A stretch of DNA of 64,000 bases from Pseudomonas sp. CBZ-4 (GCF_000346755.1 NZ_ANNV01000130.1:1-64000); one strand, 5' to 3'; positions 11,742 through 24,071 are shown, counted from the stretch's first letter. Made by a program: numbers and translations. The notes: generated from the letters alone by a model not told the origin.

Positions 11742-13661
11742 ATGACCCTGCTCAAATTCAGCGATGTGTCCCTTGCTTTCGGCGCTATGCCGTTGTTGGA
11801 CAAGGTGTCCTGGCAGATCGCCCGTGGTGAGCGGGTGTGCATCATCGGCCGCAACGGCACCGGCAAGTCCAGCATGATGAAGCTGGTAAAAGGCGACCAG
11901 AAGCCCGATGACGGCTCTGTCTGGCGTGCCCCGGGCCTCAAGATTGGCGAATTGCCGCAAGAATTGCCGGTGGCCGACGGACGGACAGTGTTCGACGTGG
12001 TTGCCGAAGGCCTCGACGGCGTCGGTGAGTTGCTGGCCCAGTACCATCACCTCGCGCAGAACTGCGTCACCGAAGACGACCTGAACAAGCTGATGCATGT
12101 CCAGCAAGACCTCGAAGCCCGTGACGGCTGGCGCTTGCAGCAACTGGTGGACAGCACCCTGAGCCGCCTGCAACTGCCTGCCGACAAGACCCTCGCCGAG
12201 TTGTCCGGTGGCTGGCGTCGTCGCGTGCTGCTGGCCCAGGCCCTGGTGTCCGAGCCGGATCTGCTGCTGCTCGACGAACCAACCAACCACCTGGACATCG
12301 GCGCGATCGCCTGGCTGGAAGAAGCCCTCAAGGAATTCCAGGGCGCCGTGCTGTTCATCACGCACGACCGTTCCTTCCTGCAAAACCTGGCCACGCGCAT
12401 CCTCGAACTGGACCGTGGTGGCCTGATCGACTGGAACGGCGACTACGCCAGCTTCCTGGTGCACAAGGAAGCCACGCTGGCGGCTGAAGAAACCGCCAAC
12501 GCCCTGTTTGACAAAAAGCTGGCCCAGGAAGAAGTCTGGATCCGCCAGGGCATCAAGGCCCGTCGCACCCGTAACGAAGGCCGCGTACGCGCCCTGAAAG
12601 CCCTGCGTGTTGAGCGCAGCGAGCGTCGCGAGCGTACCGGCAAGGCCAATATCCAGCTGGATACCGCCGACAAGTCGGGCAAGCAGGTGATGGTGCTGGA
12701 AAACGTCAGCTTCCATCACCCGAACGGTCCGTTCCTGATCAAGGACTTCTCGATGGTCCTGCAGCGCGGCGACCGTATCGGCCTGCTCGGCGCCAACGGC
12801 ACCGGCAAGACCACCTTGCTCAAGCTGATGCTCAACGGTCTGCAACCGACCAGCGGCACCGTGGAAGAGGGCACGCGCATCGACGTGGCCTACTTCGACC
12901 AGTTGCGCCACCAGTTGGACCTGGAAAAGACCGTGATCGACAACGTCGCCGAGGGCCGCGACTTTATCGATATCGACGGCCAGAGCCGCCACGTCCTCAG
13001 CTACCTGGGCGACTTCCTGTTCAGCCCGCAGCGTGCGCGGACGCCGGTGAAGGCTTTGTCCGGTGGTGAGCGTGCGCGCCTGCTGCTGGCCAAGCTGTTC
13101 AGCAAACCGGCCAACCTGCTGGTGCTCGACGAACCGACCAACGACCTCGACGTGGAAACCCTCGAACTGCTGGAAGAGGTCCTGCTGACCTTCAACGGCA
13201 CCGTGCTGATGGTCAGTCACGACCGGGCATTCCTCGACAACGTGGTCACCAGCACCCTGGTCTTTGAAGGTGAAGGCAAGGTGCGGGAATACGTCGGTGG
13301 TTACCAGGACTGGCTGCGCCAGGGCGGCTCGCCGCGCCTGCTGGGCGTGACCGAGAGCAAGTCCGGCAAGGCCGACTTGAACTCGGCGGTGGTCACCCCG
13401 GTGGCGGCTGCTGAGCCGGCTGTCGAAGCGGCACCGGCGGCCAAGAAGAAGCTGAGCTACAAGCTGCAGCGTGAGCTGGAAGCCTTGCCGGGTGATATCG
13501 AAGCCAAGGAACAGCAGATCGCGGCGGTTGAAGCGGACATGGCTGACGCGGGTTTCTACCTGCGTCCGGCGGCTGAGACGGCCAAGGTCATTGCTTCCCT
13601 GGAGACGTTGAACCAGGAGTTGGAAGTGCTGGTTGAGCGTTGGGCTGAGTTGGATGCCTGA
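11742..13661 (+). CDS. uup: ABC-F ATPase Uup
   Basis: Soluble ABC-F protein of 639 aa with two nucleotide-binding domains and no membrane segment. First cassette: Walker A GRNGTGKSS (~residue 36), signature LSGGWRRR, Walker B LLLLDEPTNHLD. Second: GANGTGKTT (~355), LSGGERAR, LLVLDEPTNDLD. The C-terminal ~80 residues form the Uup coiled-coil domain after an Ala/Pro-rich linker. Uup proteins act on ribosomes and on branched DNA, and loss raises transposon excision in E. coli. Start at 11742 follows GGAGAAGCGT. Divergent from slt with a strong terminator at its end. Confidence 0.93.
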   Translation: MTLLKFSDVSLAFGAMPLLDKVSWQIARGERVCIIGRNGTGKSSMMKLVKGDQKPDDGSVWRAPGLKIGELPQELPVADGRTVFDVVAEGLDGVGELLAQYHHLAQNCVTEDDLNKLMHVQQDLEARDGWRLQQLVDSTLSRLQLPADKTLAELSGGWRRRVLLAQALVSEPDLLLLDEPTNHLDIGAIAWLEEALKEFQGAVLFITHDRSFLQNLATRILELDRGGLIDWNGDYASFLVHKEATLAAEETANALFDKKLAQEEVWIRQGIKARRTRNEGRVRALKALRVERSERRERTGKANIQLDTADKSGKQVMVLENVSFHHPNGPFLIKDFSMVLQRGDRIGLLGANGTGKTTLLKLMLNGLQPTSGTVEEGTRIDVAYFDQLRHQLDLEKTVIDNVAEGRDFIDIDGQSRHVLSYLGDFLFSPQRARTPVKALSGGERARLLLAKLFSKPANLLVLDEPTNDLDVETLELLEEVLLTFNGTVLMVSHDRAFLDNVVTSTLVFEGEGKVREYVGGYQDWLRQGGSPRLLGVTESKSGKADLNSAVVTPVAAAEPAVEAAPAAKKKLSYKLQRELEALPGDIEAKEQQIAAVEADMADAGFYLRPAAETAKVIASLETLNQELEVLVERWAELDA

Positions 13662-13676
13662 GTGATCTTGCTGCAC

Positions 13677-13718
13677 TAAAAAGCCCGGCGTTCATTCCTA
13701 TGAGCGCCGGGCTTTTTA
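13677..13718. terminator. Bidirectional terminator between uup and the universal stress gene
   Basis: Stem AAGCCCGGCG..CGCCGGGCTT with T-runs on both strands, between converging genes. Confidence 0.88.
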
Positions 13719-13738
13719 TATGAAATGCGATCTAAAAA

Positions 13739-13766
13739 TGTGGGAGCTGGCTTGCCTGCTCCCACA
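13739..13766. repeat. Collapsed REP hairpin
   Basis: TGTGGGAGCTGG..CTTGCCT..GCTCCCACA, a compact inverted pair of REP ends at the 3' side of the universal stress gene. It resembles the element at 6003-6030. Confidence 0.75.
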
Positions 13767-13784
13767 GGTTGATCTCGGTAGGGC

Positions 13785-14225
13785 TTAAGGGGCTTTGACC
13801 AGCTTGACGGCCAGTACGTCGCACGGCGCGCCGTGCAGTACGTCATTGGCCGTGGAACCCAGCAACAGCGCCAAACCATGACGGCCATGGCTGCCCACTA
13901 CGATCAGGTCGCAGGCCTTTTCCTTGGCCAGGTGGTGAATTTCCTGGCGCGGTTGGCCGTAGGTCAGGTGGCAGTCTTCCTTTTTCAAGTGCGGGTATTT
14001 GAGAATCAAACGGTCAAGAAGCTCTTTGGCCTGATCAAACTGTTGTTGCTGCAACTGGGAAAGGTCCATCGGTACGTCACCGCCAAAGGCCATGGCCATG
14101 GGCTCGACGATATGCACCAGCGAGAGAATGGCGCCATTGGCCAATGCAGATTCCTGTGCGCGCTTGATCACTGGATCGCACTCTTCGGTCAGATCGACAG
14201 CGACCAGAATATGTTGGTAGGGCAT
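13785..14225 (-). CDS. Universal stress protein (UspA family)
   Basis: Cytoplasmic stress protein of 146 aa, one Usp domain. Residues YQHILVAVDLTEE form beta 1, and the ATP-binding type motif GSHGRHGLALLLGSTAND (G-2X-G-9X-G-S/T) is complete near residue 110-127, so it is likely a nucleotide-binding Usp. Start at 14225 follows GGAGGAACGCCTC, a very strong ribosome site. Monocistronic, leftward, converging on uup. Pseudomonas Usp proteins are commonly induced by anaerobiosis or stationary phase; no ANR box was recognised upstream. Confidence 0.93.
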   Translation of the reverse strand: MPYQHILVAVDLTEECDPVIKRAQESALANGAILSLVHIVEPMAMAFGGDVPMDLSQLQQQQFDQAKELLDRLILKYPHLKKEDCHLTYGQPRQEIHHLAKEKACDLIVVGSHGRHGLALLLGSTANDVLHGAPCDVLAVKLVKAP

Positions 14226-14330
14226 GAGGCGTTCCTCCAAGGGACTGCAATAAGTTCAGTATGGCTGCTTTCAAGCGGATGGGGTTGCGTCAGATCAAAT
14301 CCGCTCATCTAGAAATTCGGGAGTACACAT

Positions 14331-14768
14331 ATGACGGTCTGGATAGTGGTGTCAATCCTTGTGGTGGTGTTGAGCCCTCTGGCATGGCTGCGTCCGTCGC
14401 GCCATCAGAGCGGGCGCATGGCCCTGCGTATGGAGGCGCGCCGCATCGGCCTGGCCATGCAGTTGTCGCCCCAGGAGTGGCCGCACTGGCTCAAGCAGGA
14501 GCCGCCGAGCCCCTGTGCGCAGTACTGTCGGCCACGCCGTGGCAGCACGCCGGCGCTTTGGAGCTACTGGCAGTTGGAGCCGGGGGTGTGGGTCAACCAA
14601 TGGCGTGAAGTCTGCGTCGATGAAAAGTTGTTGCCGTATTTTTCGAGGCTGCCGGACAACGTCTACAAGATCGAGGCCGACAAGCAGATGATCGCCTTGT
14701 ACTGGGGCGAGAAGGGCGAGGCGAGCGTGTTGCAGGACATCGACAGGCTGCTCAAGGCACTGGCCTGA
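14331..14768 (+). CDS. Conserved membrane-anchored protein of unknown function
   Basis: A 145-residue protein with one N-terminal hydrophobic helix (WIVVSILVVVLSPLAWL, residues 3-19) and then a charged soluble domain. Cys61/Cys65-region (PCAQYCRPRRG) and a run of Trp residues (SYWQLEPGVWVNQW) are distinctive. The topology suggests an inner-membrane anchor with a cytoplasmic or periplasmic domain. It is followed by a hairpin and the fadB leader. The ribosome site is GGGAGTACACAT. I do not recognise a function. It is probably the gene that sits between usp and faoA in P. aeruginosa (memory). Confidence 0.8.
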   Translation: MTVWIVVSILVVVLSPLAWLRPSRHQSGRMALRMEARRIGLAMQLSPQEWPHWLKQEPPSPCAQYCRPRRGSTPALWSYWQLEPGVWVNQWREVCVDEKLLPYFSRLPDNVYKIEADKQMIALYWGEKGEASVLQDIDRLLKALA

Positions 14769-14783
14769 GAAACAGCACGCAAT

Positions 14784-14812
14784 AAAAAGCCCGACATCAT
14801 CATCGGGCTGGA
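14784..14812 (-). terminator. Hairpin with U-tract on the minus strand
   Basis: AAAAAGCCCGA..TCATCA..TCGGGCT directly after the stop of the gene at 14331. The stem ends without T's on the plus strand, while the minus strand reads into TTTTTATT. It would best stop leftward transcription, for which I see no gene. Confidence 0.5.
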
Positions 14813-15253
14813 GTTGGCCAGGCAGGCCGGTAATTTGGTGTCTCTCGCGTCGGATATTCATCCAGACGCGTTACGGTTGCGGCTAGCCTAGCCGCATATC
14901 CCGTTCTGTACAGCCCTTTCCCAGAACTTTTCCATTATTGATTTCGTGAATATTTGAATATTGACGAGGCGCGTGCCTGTGCTTCGGGTTCTGAAATGAC
15001 TGGAAAGTCGCGTTTTTCCTAGCCTTTCGAGCGATTGACAATTGCCCGGAATTGGATGAAGGTGGCGTACCCAAATCAAACGGGCGTATGAATTGAGCGT
15101 TTGTCTGTCAGACCGCTCATACAGAATCCCGACTATCGCATTGGCGGGTGTGCCTGGCGGATTGGCCTGAACGTTGACGAAAAGCTCAATGTCCAACCAA
15201 TAGGCCAGCGTCCAATGTGTACTGTTCAGCGTCCATATCGTGGAGATCAGTTG
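14813..15253 (+). other. Long fadBA leader region (~440 bases)
   Basis: No coding region is convincing here. It contains a small hairpin GCGGCTA-GCC-TAGCCGC (14879-14895), an AT-rich repeat AATATT-TG-AATATT (14947-14960), a TTGACA hexamer (15035-15040) without a clear -10 at correct spacing, the PsrA-like box at 15077-15090, and the ribosome site GGAGATCAGTTG before fadB. Confidence 0.6.
15077..15090 (+). promoter_or_regulatory. Candidate PsrA operator upstream of fadBA
   Basis: CAAAC-GGGC-GTATG matches the PsrA consensus (C/G)AAAC-N4-GTTT(G/C) at 9 of 10 fixed positions. A further GTTTG half-site follows at 15099-15103. PsrA repression of the fadBA operon, relieved by long-chain acyl compounds, is known in P. 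aeruginosa, and psrA itself is in this window. Confidence 0.55.
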
Positions 15254-18606
<3,353 letters not shown>

Positions 18607-18623
18607 GCGTTGGGTTGACGGAA

Positions 18624-18653
18624 GCCGGGGCCCAGTGCCCCGGTTTTTGTTTT
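18624..18653 (+). terminator. fadBA terminator
   Basis: CCGGGGC-CCAGT-GCCCCGG followed by TTTTTGTTTTT immediately downstream of fadA. Confidence 0.9.
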
Positions 18654-18703
18654 TGGGTGGTTTCGTAATTTTTTTTTAACAAATTTTGCAAGAGGGCCAG
18701 AGC

Positions 18704-18940
18704 ATGCAAGTCGAACCAGGGCTCTACCAGCATTATAAAGGTCCGCAGTACCGCGTTTTCAGTGTGGCGCGGCACTCCGAGACCGAAGAGGAAGTGGTGT
18801 TCTACCAAGCACTGTATGGCGATTACGGCTTTTGGGTACGCCCCTTGAGCATGTTTGTCGAGACCGTCGAAGTTGACGGCGAGCAGGTCCCGCGCTTTGC
18901 TTTGGTGCAGGCCGAAGCCAGTCTTTTTTCAGGGCAATAA
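18704..18940 (+). CDS. DUF1653 domain protein
   Basis: Small soluble protein (78 aa) consisting of one DUF1653 domain: PGLYQHYKGPQYRVFSVARH, then EEVVFYQALYGDYGFWVRPLSMF. Function is unknown; the fold is predicted to be a small SH3-like beta barrel. Start at ATG 18704 with AGAGGG seven bases ahead; a TTG 18 bases upstream is the alternative. It sits between fadBA and topA as in other pseudomonads. Confidence 0.88.
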   Translation: MQVEPGLYQHYKGPQYRVFSVARHSETEEEVVFYQALYGDYGFWVRPLSMFVETVEVDGEQVPRFALVQAEASLFSGQ

Positions 18941-19054
18941 CGGCAGGTCGCGCAGAATGCTGCGCTTGACCTCACCTTGTTGCCACTATATATAGCGTTG
19001 CCGCGACAGGCGCCAACTGCCTTTCACTTCTCGAATTCAGGAATTTTCCGATCC

Positions 19055-21676
19055 ATGGGCAAATCGCTGGTCATTGTGGAATCCCCGGCTAAGGCCAAGA
19101 CCATCAACAAGTACTTGGGTAACGAGTACGTGGTGAAGTCGAGTATCGGCCATATCCGAGACCTGCCCACCAGCGGTTCGGCTAGCGCCAGCAAGGAGCC
19201 TGCCGCCAAGCGCGGCAAGGCCGCTGCGGGCGAAGGTCCGGTGCTCACGCCTAAAGAGAAAGCGCGCAAGCAGCTGGTCTCGCGCATGGGTGTAGACCCG
19301 GATCATGGCTGGAAGGCCAAGTACGAAATCCTTCCGGGCAAGGAAAAGGTCATCGAAGAGCTGCGCCGGCTCGCCAAAGATGCCGACACCATCTATCTCG
19401 CAACGGACTTGGACCGCGAAGGGGAAGCCATTGCCTGGCACCTGCGGGAAGCCATCGGCGGTGATGACAGCCGCTACAAGCGTGTGGTGTTCAACGAAAT
19501 CACCAAGAAAGCCATCCAGGAAGCCTTCTCCAAGCCGGGCGAGCTGGACATCGACCGCGTCAACGCCCAGCAGGCCCGTCGTTTCCTCGATCGCGTCGTG
19601 GGCTACATGGTCTCGCCGCTGCTGTGGGCGAAGATCGCCCGTGGCCTGTCCGCCGGCCGTGTGCAATCGGTTGCGGTGAAGCTGGTGGTGGAGCGTGAGC
19701 GCGAGATCCGTGCGTTCATCCCTGAAGAGTATTGGGAAGTCCACGCCGACCTCGGCACCGCCAAGGGCGCCAACGTGCGCTTCGAAGTGGCCCGCGAGAA
19801 AGGCGAGGCCTTCAAGCCGCTGAACGAAGCCCAGGCCATGGCCGCGCTGGAGAAGCTCAAGTCTTCCAGCTACAGCATCGTCAAGCGTGAAGACAAACCG
19901 ACCAGCAGCAAGCCGTCGGCGCCGTTCATCACGTCCACCCTGCAACAGGCGGCGAGCAACCGCCTGGGCTTCGGTGTGAAGAAAACCATGATGATGGCCC
20001 AGCGCTTGTACGAAGCCGGCTACATCACTTATATGCGTACTGACTCCACCAACCTGTCGCAAGACGCGGTGGCGATGGCGCGTACGTATATTGAAGGCGA
20101 GTTCGGCAAGAAGTACCTGCCGGAGAACCCGAACGTCTACAGCAGCAAGGAAGGCGCACAGGAGGCTCACGAAGCGATTCGTCCTTCTGACGCCAACACC
20201 ACGCCGGCCAAGCTGACCGGCATGGAGCGCGACGCTGAGCGCCTCTACGAGCTGATCTGGCGCCAATTCCTGGCCTGCCAGATGCTGCCGGCGCAATACC
20301 TGTCCACCACCGTGACGGTGGCCGCTTCCGACTTCGAGCTGCGCGCCAAGGGTCGTATCCTCAAGTTCGACGGCTACACCCGCGTGATGCCGCAAATCGC
20401 CAAGCCGGGCGACGACGACGTGCTGCCGGACATGGCCCAGGGCGACACGCTGAAACTGATCAAGCTGGACCCGTCCCAGCACTTCACCAAGCCGCCGGCC
20501 CGTTACTCGGAAGCCAGCCTGGTGAAAGAGATGGAAAAACGCGGCATCGGTCGTCCTTCGACCTATGCGGCGATCATCTCGACCATTCAGGATCGTGGCT
20601 ACGTGGCGCTGCATAACCGTCGCTTCTACTCGGAAAAGATGGGCGACATCGTCACCGAGCGCCTGTCCGAGAGCTTCTCCAACCTGATGGACTACGGCTT
20701 CACTGCCGGCATGGAAGAGAACCTCGATGACGTGGCCCAGGGCGAGCGCGACTGGAAAAGCGTGCTGGACGAGTTCTACGGCGACTTCAAGAAGAAGCTC
20801 GAAGTGGCCGAAAGCCCAGAGCACGGCATGCGCGCCAACCAGCCGGTGATGACGGACATCCCGTGCCTGACGTGTGGCCGTCCGATGCAGATCCGTACGG
20901 CATCCACTGGCGTGTTCCTCGGTTGCTCGGGCTACAGCCTGCCGCCGAAAGAGCGCTGCAAGGCCACGGTCAACCTGGTGCCGGGCGATGAAATTGCGGC
21001 TGACGACGAGGGTGAATCCGAGTCGCTCGTACTGCGTGGCAAGCACCGCTGCCCGATCTGCAGCACGGCGATGGACGCCTACCTGCTGGACGAGAAGCAC
21101 AAGCTGCACATCTGCGGTAACAACCCGGATTGCAACGGCTACGAGATTGAAGAGGGCACCTACCGCATCAAGGGCTACGAAGGTCCGAGCCTGGAATGCG
21201 ACAAGTGCGGCAGCGAGATGCAACTCAAGACCGGCCGCTTCGGCAAGTTCTTCGGTTGCACCAACGCGACCTGCAAGAACACCCGCAAGCTGCTGAAAAG
21301 CGGTGATGCGGCGCCGCCGAAGATGGACCCGGTGAAGATGCCGGAGCTCAAGTGCGAGAAGGTCAACGACACTTACATCTTGCGTGACGGTGCTTCGGGC
21401 CTGTTCCTGGCCGCGAGCCAGTTCCCGAAAAACCGCGAGACCCGTGCGCCGTTGGTCATGGAGATTGTGCCGCACAAGGATGAGATCGATCCGAAGTACC
21501 ACTTCCTGTGTGAAGCGCCGAAGAAGGATCCGGATGGTCGTCCAGCCGTGATCCGCTACAGCCGCAAGACCAAGGAGCAGTACGTGCAGACCGAAGTGGA
21601 CGGCAAGCCTACGGGCTGGAAGGCGTTCTACGACGGCGGCAAGTGGAAGGTCGAGGACAAGCGCCAGGGCGCTTGA
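19055..21676 (+). CDS. topA: DNA topoisomerase I (TopA)
   Basis: Type IA topoisomerase that relaxes negative supercoils by transient 5'-phosphotyrosyl cleavage. The 873-residue protein begins with the Toprim domain ([13 protein letters not shown]; acidic [11 protein letters not shown]), the gate domain with active-site Tyr326 in [10 protein letters not shown], and a C-terminal part with four-cysteine zinc ribbons (CLTCGRPMQ..., CPICSTAMD..., CDKCGSEMQ...) plus a final basic zinc-less repeat. The E. coli enzyme is about the same size. ATG 19055 is chosen because the Toprim strand starts immediately after it; the AGGA is 12 bases upstream, a long spacing. Confidence 0.98.
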   Translation: MGKSLVIVESPAKAKTINKYLGNEYVVKSSIGHIRDLPTSGSASASKEPAAKRGKAAAGEGPVLTPKEKARKQLVSRMGVDPDHGWKAKYEILPGKEKVIEELRRLAKDADTIYLATDLDREGEAIAWHLREAIGGDDSRYKRVVFNEITKKAIQEAFSKPGELDIDRVNAQQARRFLDRVVGYMVSPLLWAKIARGLSAGRVQSVAVKLVVEREREIRAFIPEEYWEVHADLGTAKGANVRFEVAREKGEAFKPLNEAQAMAALEKLKSSSYSIVKREDKPTSSKPSAPFITSTLQQAASNRLGFGVKKTMMMAQRLYEAGYITYMRTDSTNLSQDAVAMARTYIEGEFGKKYLPENPNVYSSKEGAQEAHEAIRPSDANTTPAKLTGMERDAERLYELIWRQFLACQMLPAQYLSTTVTVAASDFELRAKGRILKFDGYTRVMPQIAKPGDDDVLPDMAQGDTLKLIKLDPSQHFTKPPARYSEASLVKEMEKRGIGRPSTYAAIISTIQDRGYVALHNRRFYSEKMGDIVTERLSESFSNLMDYGFTAGMEENLDDVAQGERDWKSVLDEFYGDFKKKLEVAESPEHGMRANQPVMTDIPCLTCGRPMQIRTASTGVFLGCSGYSLPPKERCKATVNLVPGDEIAADDEGESESLVLRGKHRCPICSTAMDAYLLDEKHKLHICGNNPDCNGYEIEEGTYRIKGYEGPSLECDKCGSEMQLKTGRFGKFFGCTNATCKNTRKLLKSGDAAPPKMDPVKMPELKCEKVNDTYILRDGASGLFLAASQFPKNRETRAPLVMEIVPHKDEIDPKYHFLCEAPKKDPDGRPAVIRYSRKTKEQYVQTEVDGKPTGWKAFYDGGKWKVEDKRQGA

Positions 21677-21696
21677 TCGACTAAGCTGCACCTACA

Positions 21697-21727
21697 AAGG
21701 CCGCCTGCAAGGGCGGCCTTTTTTTAC
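21697..21727 (+). terminator. topA terminator
   Basis: AAGGCCGCC-TGCAA-GGGCGGCCTT followed by a T-run. Confidence 0.92.
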
Positions 21728-21803
21728 GCTTGCAGTGCGCTTGGATGATCCGTGACACTGTTGGGCCAGCATCACGCCTCTTTTCGTTGTGGAGACTGCC
21801 GTT

Positions 21804-22325
21804 ATGGCCAACGAACTCTATACCCGTACCAATCAGAAAATTTACTTCGCGGGTTTGTCCCTGGAAGCCCTTGGCCGCGCCGAGGAAGGGAAGGAGATGA
21901 ATGCCATCGCGTTGGTCCAGGCGGGGCGTGAAGCGGCGTTGTTCCATCTCTACGGTGCGCTGCTGGGCTTGTGCCATGAGATCGCCGGGTTCTATCGCTT
22001 GCCCCAGGCCGGTGCGCCGCGTGCAGAACTGATCATGACCCACGAAGTCCTGGAGACCATGGCCATCCCCGAACTGGCCGAACTGGTGGAAATGGCCCAG
22101 AGCCCCGACAGTTGGGTGGCGCGCTTGCTCAAGGCCCATGCCGATATGTTCCAGCCGCCGCGCGTTCCCCATGTGCCCAAGGGGGACGTGACCCAGCCGC
22201 TGATCGTGGCGGTTTCGTTGGAAGAAGATGAGCCCAAGCCATTGAGTCGGGAAGAGCTGGAAGGCTGGCGCCAGGCGCTGAAAAAGCTGGCGTTGCGCTT
22301 TCGTGAAGGCTTGAACGAGTGCTAA
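21804..22325 (+). CDS. DUF6586-type conserved hypothetical protein
   Basis: A soluble, mostly helical protein of 173 aa, with no signal peptide, metal motif or known catalytic signature that I can see. A conserved-looking N-terminal half (TRTNQKIYFAGLSLEALGRA ... REAALFHLYGALLGLCHEIAGFY) resembles a helical bundle; the C-terminal third is acidic and Pro-containing. I recall this family next to topA in Pseudomonas under the label DUF6586. Start ATG 21804 follows GGAGACTGCCGTT. Confidence 0.75.
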   Translation: MANELYTRTNQKIYFAGLSLEALGRAEEGKEMNAIALVQAGREAALFHLYGALLGLCHEIAGFYRLPQAGAPRAELIMTHEVLETMAIPELAELVEMAQSPDSWVARLLKAHADMFQPPRVPHVPKGDVTQPLIVAVSLEEDEPKPLSREELEGWRQALKKLALRFREGLNEC

Positions 22326-22455
22326 GGCACCCCCATTGTTCAGTTACACAGCAGAGAGCACCATTCATCATGCTGTAAAGAAACCTCTTCAGATCCTCAG
22401 CGGGGCCGGGTGGATGACTGATATAATCGCGGCCTTTCGTGGAGAACAGACTTTT

Positions 22456-22689
22456 ATGCCAACGTCCTTTCTGGAAATTGTTGAACTGCCTGACGGCCGA
22501 ATCGAGCTGCGCCGGGCTGAGGACGAGGGTTCTCTGGTGACTTTGGATTTTTCCGAGGACGCAAAGGCGTTCCTGCAAGGCCAGCACGTGGAAGTGGCAA
22601 AAGCCATGTTGAGCGTGGGTGTGCAGATGGCAGGTCGCCTGGCGGAAGGCGAGCCGGAGAAAGATGATGGGCCGCGGGTTCTTCACTGA
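22456..22689 (+). CDS. Small acidic conserved hypothetical protein
   Basis: A 77-residue protein, FLEIVELPDGRIELRRAEDE at the N-terminus (beta hairpin-like), then a helix, with many Glu/Asp. The position between topA and sulA-lexA is shared with P. aeruginosa as I remember it. Ribosome site GGAG lies 11 bases upstream of ATG 22456. No function recognised; it is conserved enough in pattern to be real, but I cannot exclude a longer N-terminus. Confidence 0.7.
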   Translation: MPTSFLEIVELPDGRIELRRAEDEGSLVTLDFSEDAKAFLQGQHVEVAKAMLSVGVQMAGRLAEGEPEKDDGPRVLH

Positions 22690-22748
22690 GAGCTGTGGCT
22701 AAGGTGTCTGCTGTGGTTTTACGGGCTTGCTGTGCTGAGCGGGCTTTT

Positions 22749-22878
22749 GTGGCGAGCGAGCTTGCTCGCGCTGGGCTGCGAAGCGGCCCTGAATAGATTG
22801 ACGCGGTATATCAGGCATTCCACGGTGTCTGGTTTTGGGGCTGCTTTGCAGCCCAGCGCGAGCAAGCTCGCTCGCCAC
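22749..22878. repeat. REPIN of a second REP class
   Basis: Inverted pair with arms GTGGCGAGCGAGCTTGCTCG and its complement CGAGCAAGCTCGCTCGCCAC, extended inwards by GCTGGGCTGC / GCAGCCCAGC. This core (GAGCGAGCTTGCTCGC) differs from the GGGAGC-GGCTTGCC class elsewhere in the window. Confidence 0.88.
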
Positions 22879-22913
22879 GGCAAGCGCACCCACCACAGGT
22901 CAGGCCTGTGATC

Positions 22914-23390
22914 TTATCCCAATCGAATATTCAAGCTCTGAGCATCGCCCGTACGTGCAGCACTGATCAGTTGCTGCTTGGCGCTTGCACTCAACGGATT
23001 CAACCAACTCACCACCGTATGGCTACGGCCCAGGCGCAACGCTTCGCAGGTCAACTGCTGGGCACTTTGCGCGCCGCGCGGTTGCAGCAGCAGGATGCGT
23101 TCACGGTTGAGGCCGGCGTCCCGCAGCCATGCCTGGGTCAGGCTGGCGGGCGGGGCGATCAGCGTCAGCCAGCGGGCGTCGTCCTGTTCTTCGCTCAGTT
23201 CGCGCAGGATTGGCGCCAGCAGGCTCAGGCAGCTCCCGGCCGCACCGCGCAACGACAATTCACTGAACGCCTCGGGCTCGGCGCTCCAGGGCGCCTCGAC
23301 CGTTTCCTTGAGGATAGGCGCAAGGGGTTGGGCCATAAAGGCCTCGAACAGCGACAGTTGTGTGTGTTGCGGGGTGTGCACGAGCTGCAT
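22914..23390 (-). CDS. sulA: SOS cell-division inhibitor SulA
   Basis: SOS-induced inhibitor that binds FtsZ and stops septation; normally degraded by Lon. The 158-residue protein has the SulA/RecA-like core (LTLIAPPASLTQAWLRDAGLNRERILLLQPRG ... TVVSWLNPLSASAKQQL in pieces). It starts 10 bases downstream of the lexA stop with AAAGGAGGCATC as ribosome site, so lexA and sulA form one SOS operon, as is usual in Pseudomonas. Its 3' end is followed by the second-class REPIN. Confidence 0.93.
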   Translation of the reverse strand: MQLVHTPQHTQLSLFEAFMAQPLAPILKETVEAPWSAEPEAFSELSLRGAAGSCLSLLAPILRELSEEQDDARWLTLIAPPASLTQAWLRDAGLNRERILLLQPRGAQSAQQLTCEALRLGRSHTVVSWLNPLSASAKQQLISAARTGDAQSLNIRLG

Positions 23391-23400
23391 GATGCCTCCT

Positions 23401-24009
23401 TTAGCGGCGAATGACGCCGACGCTCAAGCCTTCGATCACCAGGTCCTGATCTTTCAGGTTCACTTCAATCGGGGCGAACTCAGGGTTCTCGGCCAGGAGC
23501 CAGACCTTGCTGCCTTCGCGCTTGAAGCGTTTGACGGTGACTTCATCGCCGATACGGGCGACGACGATCTGGCCATTACGGGCTTCGCGGGTGGTGTGGA
23601 CGGCCAGCAGGTCGCCATCGAAGATGCCCACGTCCTTCATGCTCATGCCATGGACGCGCAACAGGTAGTCGGCGCGAGGATGGAAGAAGGTCGGGTTGAT
23701 GTTGCAGGATTCCTCGACGTGCTGCTGCGCCAGGATCGGCGCACCGGCGGCGACGCGACCGATGATCGGCAGGGTCGATTCGTCGGCCTTGGCTTCGAAG
23801 CCAGGGATGCGAATGCCGCGTGAGGCACCTGGGGTCATCTCGATCGCGCCTTTGCGAGCGAGGGCCTTGAGGTGTTCTTCGGCGGCGTTGGGGGATTTGA
23901 ATCCCAGTTCCAGCGCAATCTCCGCTCGAGTCGGCGGGTAGCCGTTGTCATCGAGGCAGCGCTTGATAAAAGCCAGAATCTCAGCTTGGCGTGGCGTCAG
24001 TTTTAGCAT
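23401..24009 (-). CDS. lexA: SOS repressor LexA
   Basis: Represses SOS genes until RecA filaments stimulate self-cleavage. The 202-residue protein has the N-terminal winged helix-turn-helix ([20 protein letters not shown], recognition helix at ~39-50) and the S24 peptidase domain with cleavage site Ala88-Gly89 (RVAAGAP), nucleophile Ser123 (VHGMSMKD) and base Lys160 (VTVKRF). First gene of the lexA-sulA operon; autoregulated through two SOS boxes at 24020-24054. Confidence 0.98.
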   Translation of the reverse strand: MLKLTPRQAEILAFIKRCLDDNGYPPTRAEIALELGFKSPNAAEEHLKALARKGAIEMTPGASRGIRIPGFEAKADESTLPIIGRVAAGAPILAQQHVEESCNINPTFFHPRADYLLRVHGMSMKDVGIFDGDLLAVHTTREARNGQIVVARIGDEVTVKRFKREGSKVWLLAENPEFAPIEVNLKDQDLVIEGLSVGVIRR

Positions 24010-24019
24010 GTTGATCGCT

Positions 24020-24035
24020 CTGTCTTTTTATACAG
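24020..24035 (-). promoter_or_regulatory. SOS box 1 (lexA-proximal)
   Basis: CTGTCTTTTTATACAG on the plus strand fits CTG-N10-CAG; it lies 10 bases upstream of the lexA start. Confidence 0.9.
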
Positions 24036-24038
24036 TGA

Positions 24039-24054
24039 CTGGGATTATATACAG
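24039..24054 (-). promoter_or_regulatory. SOS box 2, enclosing the lexA -10
   Basis: CTGGGATTATATACAG (plus strand), read leftwards as CTGTATATAATCCCAG. Its centre to the centre of box 1 is 19 bases, nearly two helical turns, which permits side-by-side LexA dimers. Confidence 0.9.
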
Positions 24055-24071
24055 TGGACTGCGCTTGGCAA
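24044..24071 (-). promoter_or_regulatory. lexA sigma-70 promoter
   Basis: Leftward -35 TTGCCA (24066-24071), 16-base spacer and -10 TATAAT (24044-24049). The -10 lies inside SOS box 2, so LexA binding excludes RNA polymerase. Confidence 0.85.

Noticed and set aside
14813..15253. A PsrA-like palindrome CAAACG ... CGTTTG spaced by 15 bases in the fadB leader
   Set aside because: The spacing is wrong for PsrA; the better reading is the single box at 15077-15090 with one mismatch.
19037..21691. An 884-codon open frame antisense to topA
   Set aside because: A mirror of a GC-rich coding region with no ribosome site or homology; topA motifs are clear on the other strand.
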